Source: Bacteroidota bacterium
GTDB taxonomy: Bacteria; Bacteroidota; Ignavibacteria; Kryptoniales; JAKASW01
Assembly (NCBI GenBank): GCA_023381615.1
Contig: JAMCQL010000034.1
Coordinates: 1-64,000, forward strand
Direction: 5' to 3'
Length of the DNA stretch: 64,000 bases
Numbering within the stretch: position 1 is the first letter of the stretch; every line of letters starts with the position of its first letter. This document shows, piece by piece, positions 34,706 to 43,910 of the stretch. Both the position numbers and the translations under genes were made by a program. Under the pieces are notes generated by a model, which was not told where the DNA came from, ran no database searches, and saw only the letters and a program-made list of their open reading frames with translations.

Positions 34706-35674
34706 GTGCTGAATTATGTTTGGCTTGGATTAGTCATCATCGGCGTGCTCACCGCGGCTGGGAACGACATATATGATGCCGCGACCAACCGGTACCGCAA
34801 CGGCGATCAGTTTGAAGTTCAATACGACAGCACATCCGGAAATGCCGGCACAGTGGTTTACGGTACAAGATATTTCGACAAGTTCTATGACGTCAATCTC
34901 GAATCATCCAACGGATCCAATGTTCCGGACACGATGAAATTTTCCGCTTCGCTAAACGACAACACGATGCAAATCAAATTGAGCGACACAACTCCCTCGC
35001 TCTGGGAAACAATCGCAAAGACCGCCGGCGACGATAAGCAAATAACCGCAACGGTCGTCAAAAGAATGGGAACAAGCCTCTTCATTCTTCTTCCCACCAC
35101 TTCACTCGTGAAAACAAAAGCTGTGCTCGACGCGGTTATCAGTTACAGTTCAACCGCGGTCGAAATCGCTCTCGGACTGATTGGAGTCATGGCATTTTGG
35201 TTAGGCATCATGAAACTTGCCGAAGAAAGCGGTCTAATAAAGATTATCGCGCGAATGATGCGACCAATCATGACAAAGATCTTTCCGGATATCCCTCCCG
35301 ATCATCCGGCAATCGGTGCTATGATAATGAATGTCGCGGCAAATATGCTGGGACTGAACAATGCGGCAACCCCGCTGGGACTCAAGGCGATGGAAGAACT
35401 CGACAAGCTGAATCCGAAGAAAGGGACAGCGAGTAATGCCATGGTGGTTTTTCTTGCCATAAATACTGCGGGTTTGACATTGATTCCGGCAACAGCAATA
35501 GCAATCAGAGCCGCACTTGGCTCCAAGGACCCAACCGTCATTCTTATGACTTCTTTTTTTGGTGCGGGTCTCGCAACCATCGCCGGAATAGCTGCCGCCA
35601 AAATTCTGCAGAGACTTAAAGCATATCGCATTGAAGAACCCGCGTCCGAAGGATCCGGGGGAGAAGAAAAATGA
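34706..35674 (+). CDS. spmA: SpmA-like nucleoside-recognition membrane protein with extra domain
   Basis: 322-aa membrane protein homologous to Bacillus spore maturation protein A (Gate/nucleoside recognition family). The GTG start follows AGGAG by 7 nt, right after the amidase stop. TM1 (about 2-18) is followed by ~110 residues of polar, probably extracytoplasmic sequence rich in Asp, Thr and Ser that Bacillus SpmA (about 196 aa) lacks. From about residue 140 the family core returns: EIALGLIGVMAFWLG and the signature AANMLGLNNAATPLGLKAM. The C-terminal SEGSGG is encoded by TCCGAAGGATCCGG, a dispersed palindrome core. In non-sporulating bacteria the role of SpmAB is unclear; linkage to a wall amidase suggests an envelope role. 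Confidence 0.85.
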   Translation: MLNYVWLGLVIIGVLTAAGNDIYDAATNRYRNGDQFEVQYDSTSGNAGTVVYGTRYFDKFYDVNLESSNGSNVPDTMKFSASLNDNTMQIKLSDTTPSLWETIAKTAGDDKQITATVVKRMGTSLFILLPTTSLVKTKAVLDAVISYSSTAVEIALGLIGVMAFWLGIMKLAEESGLIKIIARMMRPIMTKIFPDIPPDHPAIGAMIMNVAANMLGLNNAATPLGLKAMEELDKLNPKKGTASNAMVVFLAINTAGLTLIPATAIAIRAALGSKDPTVILMTSFFGAGLATIAGIAAAKILQRLKAYRIEEPASEGSGGEEK

Positions 35675-36207
35675 TTAAAGAAATTCTCGGCGCGCTCTCG
35701 ATCGTTGCGATTCCTCTGATAGTGGCAGGTTTCGTGGTTTATGCCGCAAAGAAGAAAGTGCCCGTATACGAATCTTTTGTATCGGGCGCCAAAGAGGGCT
35801 TCGCCGTTGCGGTGAAAATTATTCCGTACCTTGTTGCGATGCTTGTTGCAATTGGAATTTTTCGTGCAAGCGGTGCCATGGATATTCTTGTCGGGGCACT
35901 CTCGCCGATTGCACATCTAATCGGAATGCCGCCTGAAGTTCTTCCGATGGCAATTCTGAGACCGCTTAGCGGAAGCGGTTCGCTGGGTCTTATGGCAGAT
36001 ATAATGAAAAGGTATGGACCGGATTCCTTCATCGGGATTCTCGTTTCGACGATGTACGGCAGCAGTGAAACAACCTTTTACGTAATTGCTGTGTACTTCG
36101 GCGCGGTTAACGTCTATCGTACGCGCCATGCTGTAGCAGCAGGTTTGATTGCAGACGCCGTCGGAATGCTTGGCGCTTTGCTGATCTGCAAAATCTTATT
36201 CGGATAA
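35671..36207 (+). CDS. spmB: SpmB-like membrane protein
   Basis: 178 aa, the length of Bacillus SpmB. About five membrane segments and the family motifs are visible: AKEGFAVAVKIIPYLVAMLVAIGIFRASGAM, LPMAILRPLSGSGSLG and STMYGSSETTFYVIAVYFGAV. Its ATG overlaps spmA by 4 nt, as expected for subunits of one complex. In Bacillus, spmA and spmB mutants are impaired in spore core dehydration. No sporulation genes are near, so a general transport or wall-related role is likelier here. Confidence 0.9.
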   Translation: MIKEILGALSIVAIPLIVAGFVVYAAKKKVPVYESFVSGAKEGFAVAVKIIPYLVAMLVAIGIFRASGAMDILVGALSPIAHLIGMPPEVLPMAILRPLSGSGSLGLMADIMKRYGPDSFIGILVSTMYGSSETTFYVIAVYFGAVNVYRTRHAVAAGLIADAVGMLGALLICKILFG

Positions 36208-36224
36208 TAAAAATGAGGTGAGTT

Positions 36225-37544
36225 ATGAAAATTCTATTGACAATGTGTTTCGCAATTGTAATGCTATCGCCGATTGCGTTTGCACAGCAATATCCGCAGC
36301 CCATGCTCCTTCCGGGCCAAAGCCAAATCTCCGGTGGACTGGGTATTTCGTGGATAAACGGAACCCCGTATTACATGATCGGAGTTATGCCCGATCTTTC
36401 GTTCGGTAAGCTCGGTGTCGGTCTTAATCTGACTTTGAACATTTCAGCCACCGACGGCACGATTCGAAAAGTCGATTGGTCAAACGGTGCCTACCGGAAA
36501 ATAATTCGTTATGTTAGTTGGGGACAAAGGCACGATCCGGTTTATGCGCGAGTTGGGCAGCTTGACATGGCGACTATCGGACACGGTTTTATCGTGTACG
36601 ATTATAACAACAGCGCGAGCTTCGACGATAGAACAATAGGAGCCGAGCTAAATCTTGATTTCACAAAGTTCGGTTTCGAGACAATGTACGGCAATTTCCA
36701 AACACCCGGTTTGATGGGCGGTAGAGCCTATGTACGCCCGCTGAAGTTCACACAGCTTGCAAGTGTTCCGATAATCGGCGGGTTTGAACTTGGCGCTACT
36801 TATGTAACCGATCAGAATCCATATTCGGGCGTGGTCAACGCGAGTTATAACCAAATCACTCAGCGCGACAGCGTAATTACCAATAAGGGGAAAATCGCGG
36901 AGTTTGGTTTTGATGCCGGATTGCCGCTCCTTCGGATCCCATTCGTGGACGTGGATCTCTACTATGATTACGCAAAAATCGTAAACTTCGGAAGCGGCTC
37001 TGCTGTCGGACTTCTCGCGGATTTCAACGGGCTTGGGCTTGCAAAAGTGTCTTTGAAAGTTGAGCGTCAGTTCATAGGAGACAAATTTATACCGGAATAC
37101 TTCAACCAATTCTACGAACTCGACAGGTATACTCCGAACGCCAAACCATTCATCAGCAAGGCTCAATTGCTCGACAGCATGAAAGCTTCGAGCGGATGGT
37201 ATGGGCAGATCATGGTGGCGGTTCTCCAGAATTTCCAGATAGTCGGCGGCTACCGTGGGATCGCAGATGATCCTCAAGGCGGACTTCTCCATCTTGAAAC
37301 ACGGTTCCCGAGTGTAGTCCCAATGATCACATTCAGCGCCGGTTACGACAGGCGAGGCGTTCAAAATTTCGGAGATGTATTCAAGCTCGATAATAGGTCT
37401 CTCTTGTATGCATTCTTCGGTTATAAGCCTTACCCGTTCATGACTGTCGGCTTCAATTACTATTGGACATTCATTCCGGAAAACGGGACTTACAGCGTAC
37501 AGAGGAGAGTTGAACCGCGCGTGATGTTTAATTTCTCATTCTGA
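36225..37544 (+). CDS. Predicted outer-membrane beta-barrel protein
   Basis: 439 aa with a clean signal peptide (MKILLTMCFAIVMLSPIAFAQQ) and SD GAGGTGAG. The mature part is a run of amphipathic strands with Gly/Asn turns (GGLGISWINGTPYYMIGVMPDLSFGKLGVGLNL) and a terminal VEPRVMFNFSF, the C-terminal Phe that the Bam machinery recognises. It lies 17 nt after spmB, so may share its transcript. No substrate signature was recognised. Confidence 0.75.
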   Translation: MKILLTMCFAIVMLSPIAFAQQYPQPMLLPGQSQISGGLGISWINGTPYYMIGVMPDLSFGKLGVGLNLTLNISATDGTIRKVDWSNGAYRKIIRYVSWGQRHDPVYARVGQLDMATIGHGFIVYDYNNSASFDDRTIGAELNLDFTKFGFETMYGNFQTPGLMGGRAYVRPLKFTQLASVPIIGGFELGATYVTDQNPYSGVVNASYNQITQRDSVITNKGKIAEFGFDAGLPLLRIPFVDVDLYYDYAKIVNFGSGSAVGLLADFNGLGLAKVSLKVERQFIGDKFIPEYFNQFYELDRYTPNAKPFISKAQLLDSMKASSGWYGQIMVAVLQNFQIVGGYRGIADDPQGGLLHLETRFPSVVPMITFSAGYDRRGVQNFGDVFKLDNRSLLYAFFGYKPYPFMTVGFNYYWTFIPENGTYSVQRRVEPRVMFNFSF

Positions 37545-37598
37545 AATCGGAACCTTTATAACAATACTTTCTGTTAGGAAAATAAAAATGGAGAAGAA

Positions 37599-38003
37599 AT
37601 GGTAAAAAGAACGCGGCTGGCTATTGTTGTTATCATTTCCATTGGAGTTGGCAGCTTGCTAATCCACAATAGAGTTTATGCTCATCCACAAACTCAACCG
37701 ACGTTTGCAAAAAATCTTCAAGTACTGAAGTTCGTGAAATCAAAGGAAGAGTTGAAGGGCTGGATGAAAATGATAAAGACCAGCCTCGGCGTTGACTGCG
37801 ACTATTGTCATAACACGGACAACTTCGCGAGCGATGAAAAACCGGCAAAGCGGAAAGCAAGAATGATGTTGAAGATGCTGATTCAGATTAGACAGGATTA
37901 TTTTTCTTATCCAAACGCAAAACAGCCGACATGTTACACTTGCCATCAAGGTCATAAGGAACCTGTCAATGAACCCTCGGGGGGTTTTAAGAGCAACGAT
38001 TGA
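37599..38003 (+). CDS. Diheme c-type cytochrome, reaction-centre-cytochrome-like
   Basis: 134 aa. A signal or anchor (about 6-28) precedes two heme sites, CDYCH at 67-71 and CYTCH near 117. LGVDCDYCHNTDNFASDEKPAKRKARMM closely resembles the LGVxCxxCH...DxKPxKxxAR pattern of photosynthetic reaction-centre cytochrome c subunit-like proteins that are widespread in non-phototrophs. SD GGAGAAG precedes the ATG. It stands between two barrel genes, one of them heme-bearing, suggesting that it shuttles electrons at the outer membrane. Confidence 0.85.
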   Translation: MVKRTRLAIVVIISIGVGSLLIHNRVYAHPQTQPTFAKNLQVLKFVKSKEELKGWMKMIKTSLGVDCDYCHNTDNFASDEKPAKRKARMMLKMLIQIRQDYFSYPNAKQPTCYTCHQGHKEPVNEPSGGFKSND

Positions 38004-38010
38004 GTCTGAA

Positions 38011-38120
38011 GAGGGCACAAAGGTGCTAAGGGACAAAGTGAAAGAGCAAATCATAAGTTCCAAATCTCAAACGCTAAACCTTTGCTCCTCTGTGCCTTTG
38101 TGCCTCTGCCCCTCTTTTTT
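38011..38120 (+). terminator. CAAAG-type inverted repeat, possible terminator of the diheme cytochrome
   Basis: GAGGGCACAAAGG near 38011 is partly complementary to CCTCTGTGCCTTTGTGCCTC near 38086-38106, followed by CCCCTCTTTTTT. The long imperfect hairpin plus T-run could end transcription. It belongs to the same repeat family as 6421-6520. Confidence 0.5.
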
Positions 38121-38140
38121 AAATTGCTGAAGGAGGAAGA

Positions 38141-39229
38141 ATGAGGTCGACTTTTATCTTTGTCGTATTTTTTTCAATTGTTAATGCAGCATTTGCCCTT
38201 CCTCGATTTGCAATTATGACCGGGATGCAATGCCTGAACTGCCACGTTAACCCGACGGGTGGCGAGCTCAGGAACAGTTACGGAAGTTCGGATTTCGTCG
38301 ACGACCATCTGAGATTGATTCCAGCACATGGGAACGATTATGATTTCAACCCTAAAATCAACGACAACATCCTCCTCGGAGGAGACGTTAGGTTCCAATA
38401 TCTCTATGACGGCAACACAAAGAACACAACTTTCCAGTCAATGGAAGGAGCGATCTACTCTTTAATTCGTCTTTACACTTCCACAAGCTTCTACGTGAAG
38501 TACGATTTTGCGAACACGGCATACGAAGCCTACGGACTTTATAATTTCAATTCGGGAGACTCATACGTAAAGGTAGGCGCGTTCCTGCCGTCGTACGGAA
38601 TACGACTCGACGATCATACGGCTTACACCCGCGGCGGAAATTTTGGATACTTGCAGGGAATTCCGCAAGTAGGACTGATCTTCTTTCCTGATTACCGCGA
38701 TTTGGGAGTGGAAGTAGGTTCGAAGTTCGACAACTTCTTCGTTACCGTCGACGCGACGAACGGCGACGGAGCAAGCAACATAAACTTCAACTCTAAGAAG
38801 GCATTCATCGGGAGCGTTGAATATTTGGCAAAGGGTTTCGTGAATTTCATGTTAGGCGGCTCAGCTTACGTTACCGGCTTGACCACAATGTACGGCGTGC
38901 ACGCGGGAGTCGGAATTGATAAGCGCCTGACGATTCTATCGGAATTTGATTGGGCTAAGTCGCTGCCGACTTTACTACCGGACGAAAAGTCCAACGCCGC
39001 ATTTGTTGAAGTCAGCTACAATTTCATGAACGGTTTGTTCGGTGTCGGAAGGTTTGACTACTTTCGAAACTCGGCGGGCGGGCAAATCTATGCCCGTTAC
39101 ATAATCGGCGCTGATATTTTTCCGATTCCCCATCTTGACTTCATGCCTCAAGTGCGTTTCAATACGACAAACGTAACTGGCGCTCCGCAGCCGGTTGAAG
39201 CGCTGATTCAGTCGCACATCTATTTCTAG
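38141..39229 (+). CDS. Monoheme cytochrome-porin fusion (Cyc2-like architecture)
   Basis: 362 aa. The signal peptide ends at FALP, and the heme motif CLNCH sits at 31-35 in the setting RFAIMTGMQCLNCHVNPTGG. The rest is a predicted outer-membrane barrel: alternating strands from about residue 65 with a final LIQSHIYF. One heme in front of a barrel is the layout of Cyc2 iron oxidases, whose N-terminus also has a Phe-Ala-Arg-x-Thr-Gly-Met-x-Cys pattern. The barrel sequence was not recognisable as Cyc2 by eye, so it is an architectural analogue. SD AGGAGG is strong. It may pass electrons across the outer membrane alone or with the preceding diheme cytochrome. Confidence 0.75.
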   Translation: MRSTFIFVVFFSIVNAAFALPRFAIMTGMQCLNCHVNPTGGELRNSYGSSDFVDDHLRLIPAHGNDYDFNPKINDNILLGGDVRFQYLYDGNTKNTTFQSMEGAIYSLIRLYTSTSFYVKYDFANTAYEAYGLYNFNSGDSYVKVGAFLPSYGIRLDDHTAYTRGGNFGYLQGIPQVGLIFFPDYRDLGVEVGSKFDNFFVTVDATNGDGASNINFNSKKAFIGSVEYLAKGFVNFMLGGSAYVTGLTTMYGVHAGVGIDKRLTILSEFDWAKSLPTLLPDEKSNAAFVEVSYNFMNGLFGVGRFDYFRNSAGGQIYARYIIGADIFPIPHLDFMPQVRFNTTNVTGAPQPVEALIQSHIYF

Positions 39230-39254
39230 GTTCGACAAGAAGCAGCAAAACAAA

Positions 39255-40679
39255 TTAAAGTATCTTTTCTATCCTCAGCGTGTTCGTCGTCCCGCGTGCA
39301 AGAAGCGGCGTCCCAGCAGTCAAAACGTATGTATCGCCGGAAGATGCCAAAGACTTTTCCTTGAGTATAGAACTCACTTGAGCTAACATGGCGTCCGTGT
39401 CGGAGAGCGAAGGCACTTCAACAGGAACAACTCCCCAGATTAGAAGCAATTTTCGCGCAACTTCCAGGCTCTCGGTCAAAGCGTAAATCGCAACTTGCGG
39501 CCGATATTTCGACAAGGCTCGCGCGGTCGTGCCGGTATTGGTGATCGGGACGATAAAAGAGGCATCGACAAATCTTGCAAGTGAACAGGCGACTTCGGCA
39601 ATTGCATCTGTGAAATCATCGCGAACGGTTTTGTAATTCAGTTTATGCTCAACCAAACCCAAATGCGATTCAGCCATCTTCACAATCGAAACCATTGTCT
39701 TCACGGCTTCCAACGGGAAATTTCCCGCCGCTGTTTCGCCGCTTAGCATTACCGCATCCGTTCCGTCAAACACGGCGTTCGCAACATCTGTCGCCTCCGC
39801 CCTCGTCGGTCGTGGTTCACGTATCATCGAATCGAGCATCTGAGTTGCAGTGATAACAGGCTTGCCGTATTCGTTGCACTTTTTGATGATAGACTTCTGC
39901 AACACGGGTACTTCTTCAATGGGGACTTCAACACCCAAATCGCCGCGCGCCACCATTATCGCGTCACTCGCTTCGACAATGGAATCAATTTCATCCAAGG
40001 CTTCCGGCTTCTCAATCTTCGCGATTATTCCCTGCGTTCCGTCTAATTGTTTAAGCAAATCCCGCAGCTCAAAGACATCGGAAACATGGCGCACGAACGA
40101 AAGCGCAATGAAGTCAACTTTCATCTTTACGCCAAACTCCAAATCGTCGATGTCTTTTTCAGTCAAAGAAGGGATGCTTACTTTAACACCGGGAAGATTG
40201 ATGCCTTTGTGCGAACTCAATTGCCCGCCATTTACAACGACGCAAGCGACGTTCTTTCCCGAAACCGATTTCACCTTGAGTTCAAGAAGTCCATCGTCCA
40301 TGAGTATCCTGTCGCCAATGACCACATCCTTGACAAGCCCTTCGTAGGTCACGGGAATTGTGATACCACTGCCGACAACATTATCGGTCGTCAGCGTGAC
40401 GACTTCGCCATTCTTTAGCTCCATGATGCCGTTTATTTGTCCGACTCTTATCTTTGGTCCTTGAAGGTCTTGTACGATCGCAAAACGCTTTCCGATCTTT
40501 GTTTCAAGTGTCCTGATGATATTGATGTGCCTCGCATGTTCGTCGTGCGTGCCGTGGGAAAAATTCAGACGGAAAACGTCAGCGCCTGCATCAACAAGAT
40601 TCTTAATCTCCTCCGCTGTGTCGGAAGCCGGACCTAACGTGCAAACAATTTTCGTTTTTCTATTTTGATTCTTTTGCAA
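39255..40679 (-). CDS. pyk: Pyruvate kinase
   Basis: Final glycolytic step: phosphoenolpyruvate plus ADP gives pyruvate plus ATP. The 474-aa length is normal. TKIVCTLGPASD opens the barrel; LNFSHG, the B-domain, and the active-site signature IMVARGDLGVEVP with the preceding IAKIEKPEALDEID follow, and then DAVMLSGETAAGNFP. The C-terminal domain is complete. The start is a TTG at 40679 overlapping the sirtuin gene by 20 nt; no ATG would keep the conserved N-terminus. It converges on the cytochrome-porin gene with a 25-bp gap. Confidence 0.95.
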   Translation of the reverse strand: MQKNQNRKTKIVCTLGPASDTAEEIKNLVDAGADVFRLNFSHGTHDEHARHINIIRTLETKIGKRFAIVQDLQGPKIRVGQINGIMELKNGEVVTLTTDNVVGSGITIPVTYEGLVKDVVIGDRILMDDGLLELKVKSVSGKNVACVVVNGGQLSSHKGINLPGVKVSIPSLTEKDIDDLEFGVKMKVDFIALSFVRHVSDVFELRDLLKQLDGTQGIIAKIEKPEALDEIDSIVEASDAIMVARGDLGVEVPIEEVPVLQKSIIKKCNEYGKPVITATQMLDSMIREPRPTRAEATDVANAVFDGTDAVMLSGETAAGNFPLEAVKTMVSIVKMAESHLGLVEHKLNYKTVRDDFTDAIAEVACSLARFVDASFIVPITNTGTTARALSKYRPQVAIYALTESLEVARKLLLIWGVVPVEVPSLSDTDAMLAQVSSILKEKSLASSGDTYVLTAGTPLLARGTTNTLRIEKIL

Positions 40680-41418
40680 CTCGACGATACTCCTTTATTT
40701 TCTCGACGACTTCTGTCATTACTTCCGATGCCGAGCCTTGAATTGAAAGATCGGCAAATTCTGAAAGAGGTGTTTCCTCGATGTTGACTTCTACAATCAT
40801 TCCGCCATGACTCTTAACGGTCATCGGGAGCTCCGCCGCCGGATAGACCACAGCGGAAGTCCCTACGACATACATCACCTCTGCTTCCGACGAAGCAACC
40901 TCTGCGGTCCTCCATTGGTCGGACGGCAGCATCTCACCGAACCATACGATATCCGGCCTTATCAAACCGCCGCATTCCGGACACTGAAAAGAATTATTTC
41001 TGTCAAAATCTTCGCCGTCATACCTTTTCCCGCAGCCGAGGCAGTAGTTTCTCTCAATGTTCCCATGAAGTTCGGCAACATTTTGTGAGCCTGCACGCCT
41101 GTGAAGGTTATCAATATTCTGAGTGACTAACGTGAAATGCGAAAACAGTTTTTCCATTTCGACAAGCGCCGTGTGCGCTGCGTTTGGCTTAGCGACACGT
41201 GTTACCTCTCTGCGGTGTTTGTACCATTCCGAGACAAGCTCGGGATTTCTCAGGAATGCGTCGAAATTAGCCAACTCTTCAGGTTTCAACTTACTCCACA
41301 ATCCGTCTGTTCCCCTGAATGTCGGGATACCGCTTTCGGCGGAAATGCCGGCGCCGGTAAGAACTACAACATTCTTTGCAGACGAGAGAACAGGTAAAAA
41401 CCTTTCCATAACTTTCAC
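40660..41418 (-). CDS. cobB: NAD-dependent protein deacylase, sirtuin class III
   Basis: 252-aa sirtuin that removes acyl groups from lysines using NAD. GAGISAESGIPTFRG (about 21-35), TQNIDNLHRRAG with the catalytic HGN, and the zinc knuckle CLGCG...CPECGG are all present. WYKHRREV supplies the Tyr and Arg (YxxR) that in CobB/SIRT5 select succinyl- and malonyl-lysine. The start is a GTG overlapping the penicillin acylase stop (GTGA), or the ATG three codons later. It is coupled to pyk downstream, which is interesting because glycolytic enzymes are frequent deacylase targets. Confidence 0.92.
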   Translation of the reverse strand: MKVMERFLPVLSSAKNVVVLTGAGISAESGIPTFRGTDGLWSKLKPEELANFDAFLRNPELVSEWYKHRREVTRVAKPNAAHTALVEMEKLFSHFTLVTQNIDNLHRRAGSQNVAELHGNIERNYCLGCGKRYDGEDFDRNNSFQCPECGGLIRPDIVWFGEMLPSDQWRTAEVASSEAEVMYVVGTSAVVYPAAELPMTVKSHGGMIVEVNIEETPLSEFADLSIQGSASEVMTEVVEKIKEYRRVAKESK

Positions 41419-43859
41419 TTTTCTGGGATTAGTTCAAGTTTATGCAAAGCATTGCTTTGCTTTAAGTCAATCGGAAAAAACTTCATCCTGCCTTGTCCGA
41501 AGGATCCTGCGGACAAGTAGCTGTTCAGGAAATCGGAATAATGAGAGCTCAGAAGTTGACCGCATTCTCCACCCGGCAAACTGAAATACATTCCGGGCTT
41601 GTTCATGTCAACAATCATTCTCATCGAAGGACCTATTAGCATGTTATAAGGTTTATCCAAAGAATATTCGCCGTTGTTTACTGTCGTATTGTTACCGCCT
41701 CGTTTGAATGGGCCTAAATCGTACAGTTTCTTAAGCAGCGAATTTGAACTCAGCGGATGTTTTAACTCAAGCGTGTGTATTCTCCCCCACATCCATTTGA
41801 TCGGATTTGTCCCAAATTTTTCTTTCAACATTTCCAGAGATTTCTCTAAACTTCCCGTCAACTCGGCGTTAAGCAAACTATCTCCGTTTGCAACGCCGTA
41901 AAGCTGGGCGGCATCGTTCGGATTCTTGAGCATGCCTTCAAGTATTCTCGTCGGCACATTGCTGATGAGGACATATCTTTGGAAGAGCGGTCTGCCGAGA
42001 ATAGGTTCGAAGAGTTCTTTCACGAGTTCTACGAAAGTCACATTCAAGATTGTTGACGCAGTGCTCTTAGCAGTAATTTTTCCATCGAAGTTCTTCAGAT
42101 AAACCAACTCCTTCGGGAAATACTTTTCGCTGTCGCAGGCGGCGAGGAGCTTGTTATTTAGCAGCGCCATGAACTCGGAATAGTAATCAAGCTGAAGCTC
42201 TCTGCAGAGCTGGACGCTCATTGTGTCATGCTCCGAAATGAAAGAGTTTATCCTGTCTATTCGAGAAGATGGCTCATATAGATTACTTATGTAATACGGA
42301 AAATTGTTAGTCGAAGTTTTGTTATTCGCAGTGGCAATGAAAGCTGATGATGGATTATAACTTTGAGGGAGCGATTCATACGGTATAAAGCTTTGCCAGA
42401 CATATTTGCTCGAATTCCCGGCTTGTGGTAAAAATGGCATTTGGTAATTCCGCAGCGGAATATTACCCGCCGCTTTGTATCCGATGTTCCCATTGATATC
42501 GGCATAAACAAAATTTTGTGCCGGCGCGCCAAAATATTTTAGTGCATTCAGAAAGTCTTGAAAGTTCCTTGCAGTATTTAAAAGGTAAATAGATTTTGTT
42601 TCATCGCTAGGCCAATAAGCCGTCCAGCGAAGCGCGACAACAGCGTTGGGCACAATTGGTTCTGCATGGTGCAGCGCACTCATCTCGTAAGATTTTGCCA
42701 TAACATCGCTGACAACCGGACCTTGTATCGTCATGCGCCTGGCAAATATGTAAGGCGAGCTTCCTTTTACCTCTATCGTGTCTTCTACACTTTGGAAAGA
42801 CACAAGCTTCCCGTCATACCAATAAAGGTTTGTGTTCGTAGAATCGGGTTGGACAATATAGAAATCAGAATCATCAGCCATGACGTTTGTCAGTCCCCAC
42901 GCGATATTCTCGTTTCTGCCGATAACAATTCCGGGCGTGCCGGGGAGACACACTCCCAAGACTTTCAGAGAGGGTGAACTGATCGAAACATAGTACCATT
43001 TCGCTGGTTGACTAAAAGCAAGATGAGGATCGTTGCACAATATTGCCGAACCTGTATTTGTCTTTGACGGCGAGATCGTCCAATTGTTGCTGCCGAAACC
43101 GTCCGGCGCTTTGACGCTTTCAATAAGCGCAAGCGCTTTTGAATTCACATCGATGAAATTATTCACTGCCGAAGCAGCAGAATTATTCTCTACGCCGGAA
43201 TATTTTTCTTTAGGATTGCCAGAGAATAGAGGAATGAGCAGCGCAGCCTTTTGAGGCCCCAATTTGTTGTACAATTCACCGAAAACAGGCTTTGTCCACC
43301 ATGAAATATTTAGTTCCCATGCCATCAACCGTGCAACGATAATGCAGTCCCGCGGTGTCCACGGCTTCGGCTCGAATTGCAGCATCGAAAACTCGGCGGG
43401 AAGCGCTTTCACGGTCGAGAGATATGCATTTACGCCGCTGCAATACCAACGAAAAATATCCTTGCTGTTGGGCGACGCAGTTTTGTACAAGGAGTCAGCC
43501 ATCTCGCTAAAACGAAGCGTACGGAAAAGCTCATCTACGGGAAGAGTCTTTTTACCAAATATTTCGCTAAGCCTCCCCTGCCCCAGACGCCGGTACATTT
43601 CCATTTGAAAAAGCCTATCCTGCGCATGCACGAACCCGAGCGCGAAGTAAGCATCGGAATCAGACTGTGCCACGATGTATGGCACATCGAGACTGTCCCG
43701 CATAATTCTTGTGTCAGATCCCAAATTTTCGACAAACACTTTGCCATCCTGTTGAGGCAGAGATGCGGTTCCGATTTTTCTGAGAAACAGAATAAGGCTG
43801 ATGAGTACAATGATCAGCGTAAGAGAAACAATCGCGAGGACAAACCTAAGCCGTTTCAC
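41415..43859 (-). CDS. Penicillin acylase family N-terminal-nucleophile hydrolase
   Basis: 814-aa exported amidohydrolase. Membrane anchor or signal at 4-27, A-chain region with MEMYRRLGQGRLSEIFG, then the autoprocessing site: GFGSNNW, where Ser257 becomes the N-terminal nucleophile of the B chain. NDPHLAF, RNENIAWGLTNVMADDSDFY and the late Asn region are family marks. Members cleave amide bonds of beta-lactams, acyl-homoserine lactones or other N-acyl compounds; specificity cannot be read here. It is first in the acylase-cobB-pyk run. A TTGTCCGCAGGATCCTTCGGACAA near-palindrome lies in its 3' end. Confidence 0.9.
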   Translation of the reverse strand: MKRLRFVLAIVSLTLIIVLISLILFLRKIGTASLPQQDGKVFVENLGSDTRIMRDSLDVPYIVAQSDSDAYFALGFVHAQDRLFQMEMYRRLGQGRLSEIFGKKTLPVDELFRTLRFSEMADSLYKTASPNSKDIFRWYCSGVNAYLSTVKALPAEFSMLQFEPKPWTPRDCIIVARLMAWELNISWWTKPVFGELYNKLGPQKAALLIPLFSGNPKEKYSGVENNSAASAVNNFIDVNSKALALIESVKAPDGFGSNNWTISPSKTNTGSAILCNDPHLAFSQPAKWYYVSISSPSLKVLGVCLPGTPGIVIGRNENIAWGLTNVMADDSDFYIVQPDSTNTNLYWYDGKLVSFQSVEDTIEVKGSSPYIFARRMTIQGPVVSDVMAKSYEMSALHHAEPIVPNAVVALRWTAYWPSDETKSIYLLNTARNFQDFLNALKYFGAPAQNFVYADINGNIGYKAAGNIPLRNYQMPFLPQAGNSSKYVWQSFIPYESLPQSYNPSSAFIATANNKTSTNNFPYYISNLYEPSSRIDRINSFISEHDTMSVQLCRELQLDYYSEFMALLNNKLLAACDSEKYFPKELVYLKNFDGKITAKSTASTILNVTFVELVKELFEPILGRPLFQRYVLISNVPTRILEGMLKNPNDAAQLYGVANGDSLLNAELTGSLEKSLEMLKEKFGTNPIKWMWGRIHTLELKHPLSSNSLLKKLYDLGPFKRGGNNTTVNNGEYSLDKPYNMLIGPSMRMIVDMNKPGMYFSLPGGECGQLLSSHYSDFLNSYLSAGSFGQGRMKFFPIDLKQSNALHKLELIPEK

Positions 43860-43910
43860 TTACACAATTTAGTGAAGAGGGAACTAATGTAACAAGAAAA
43901 CGAAGGTTAA

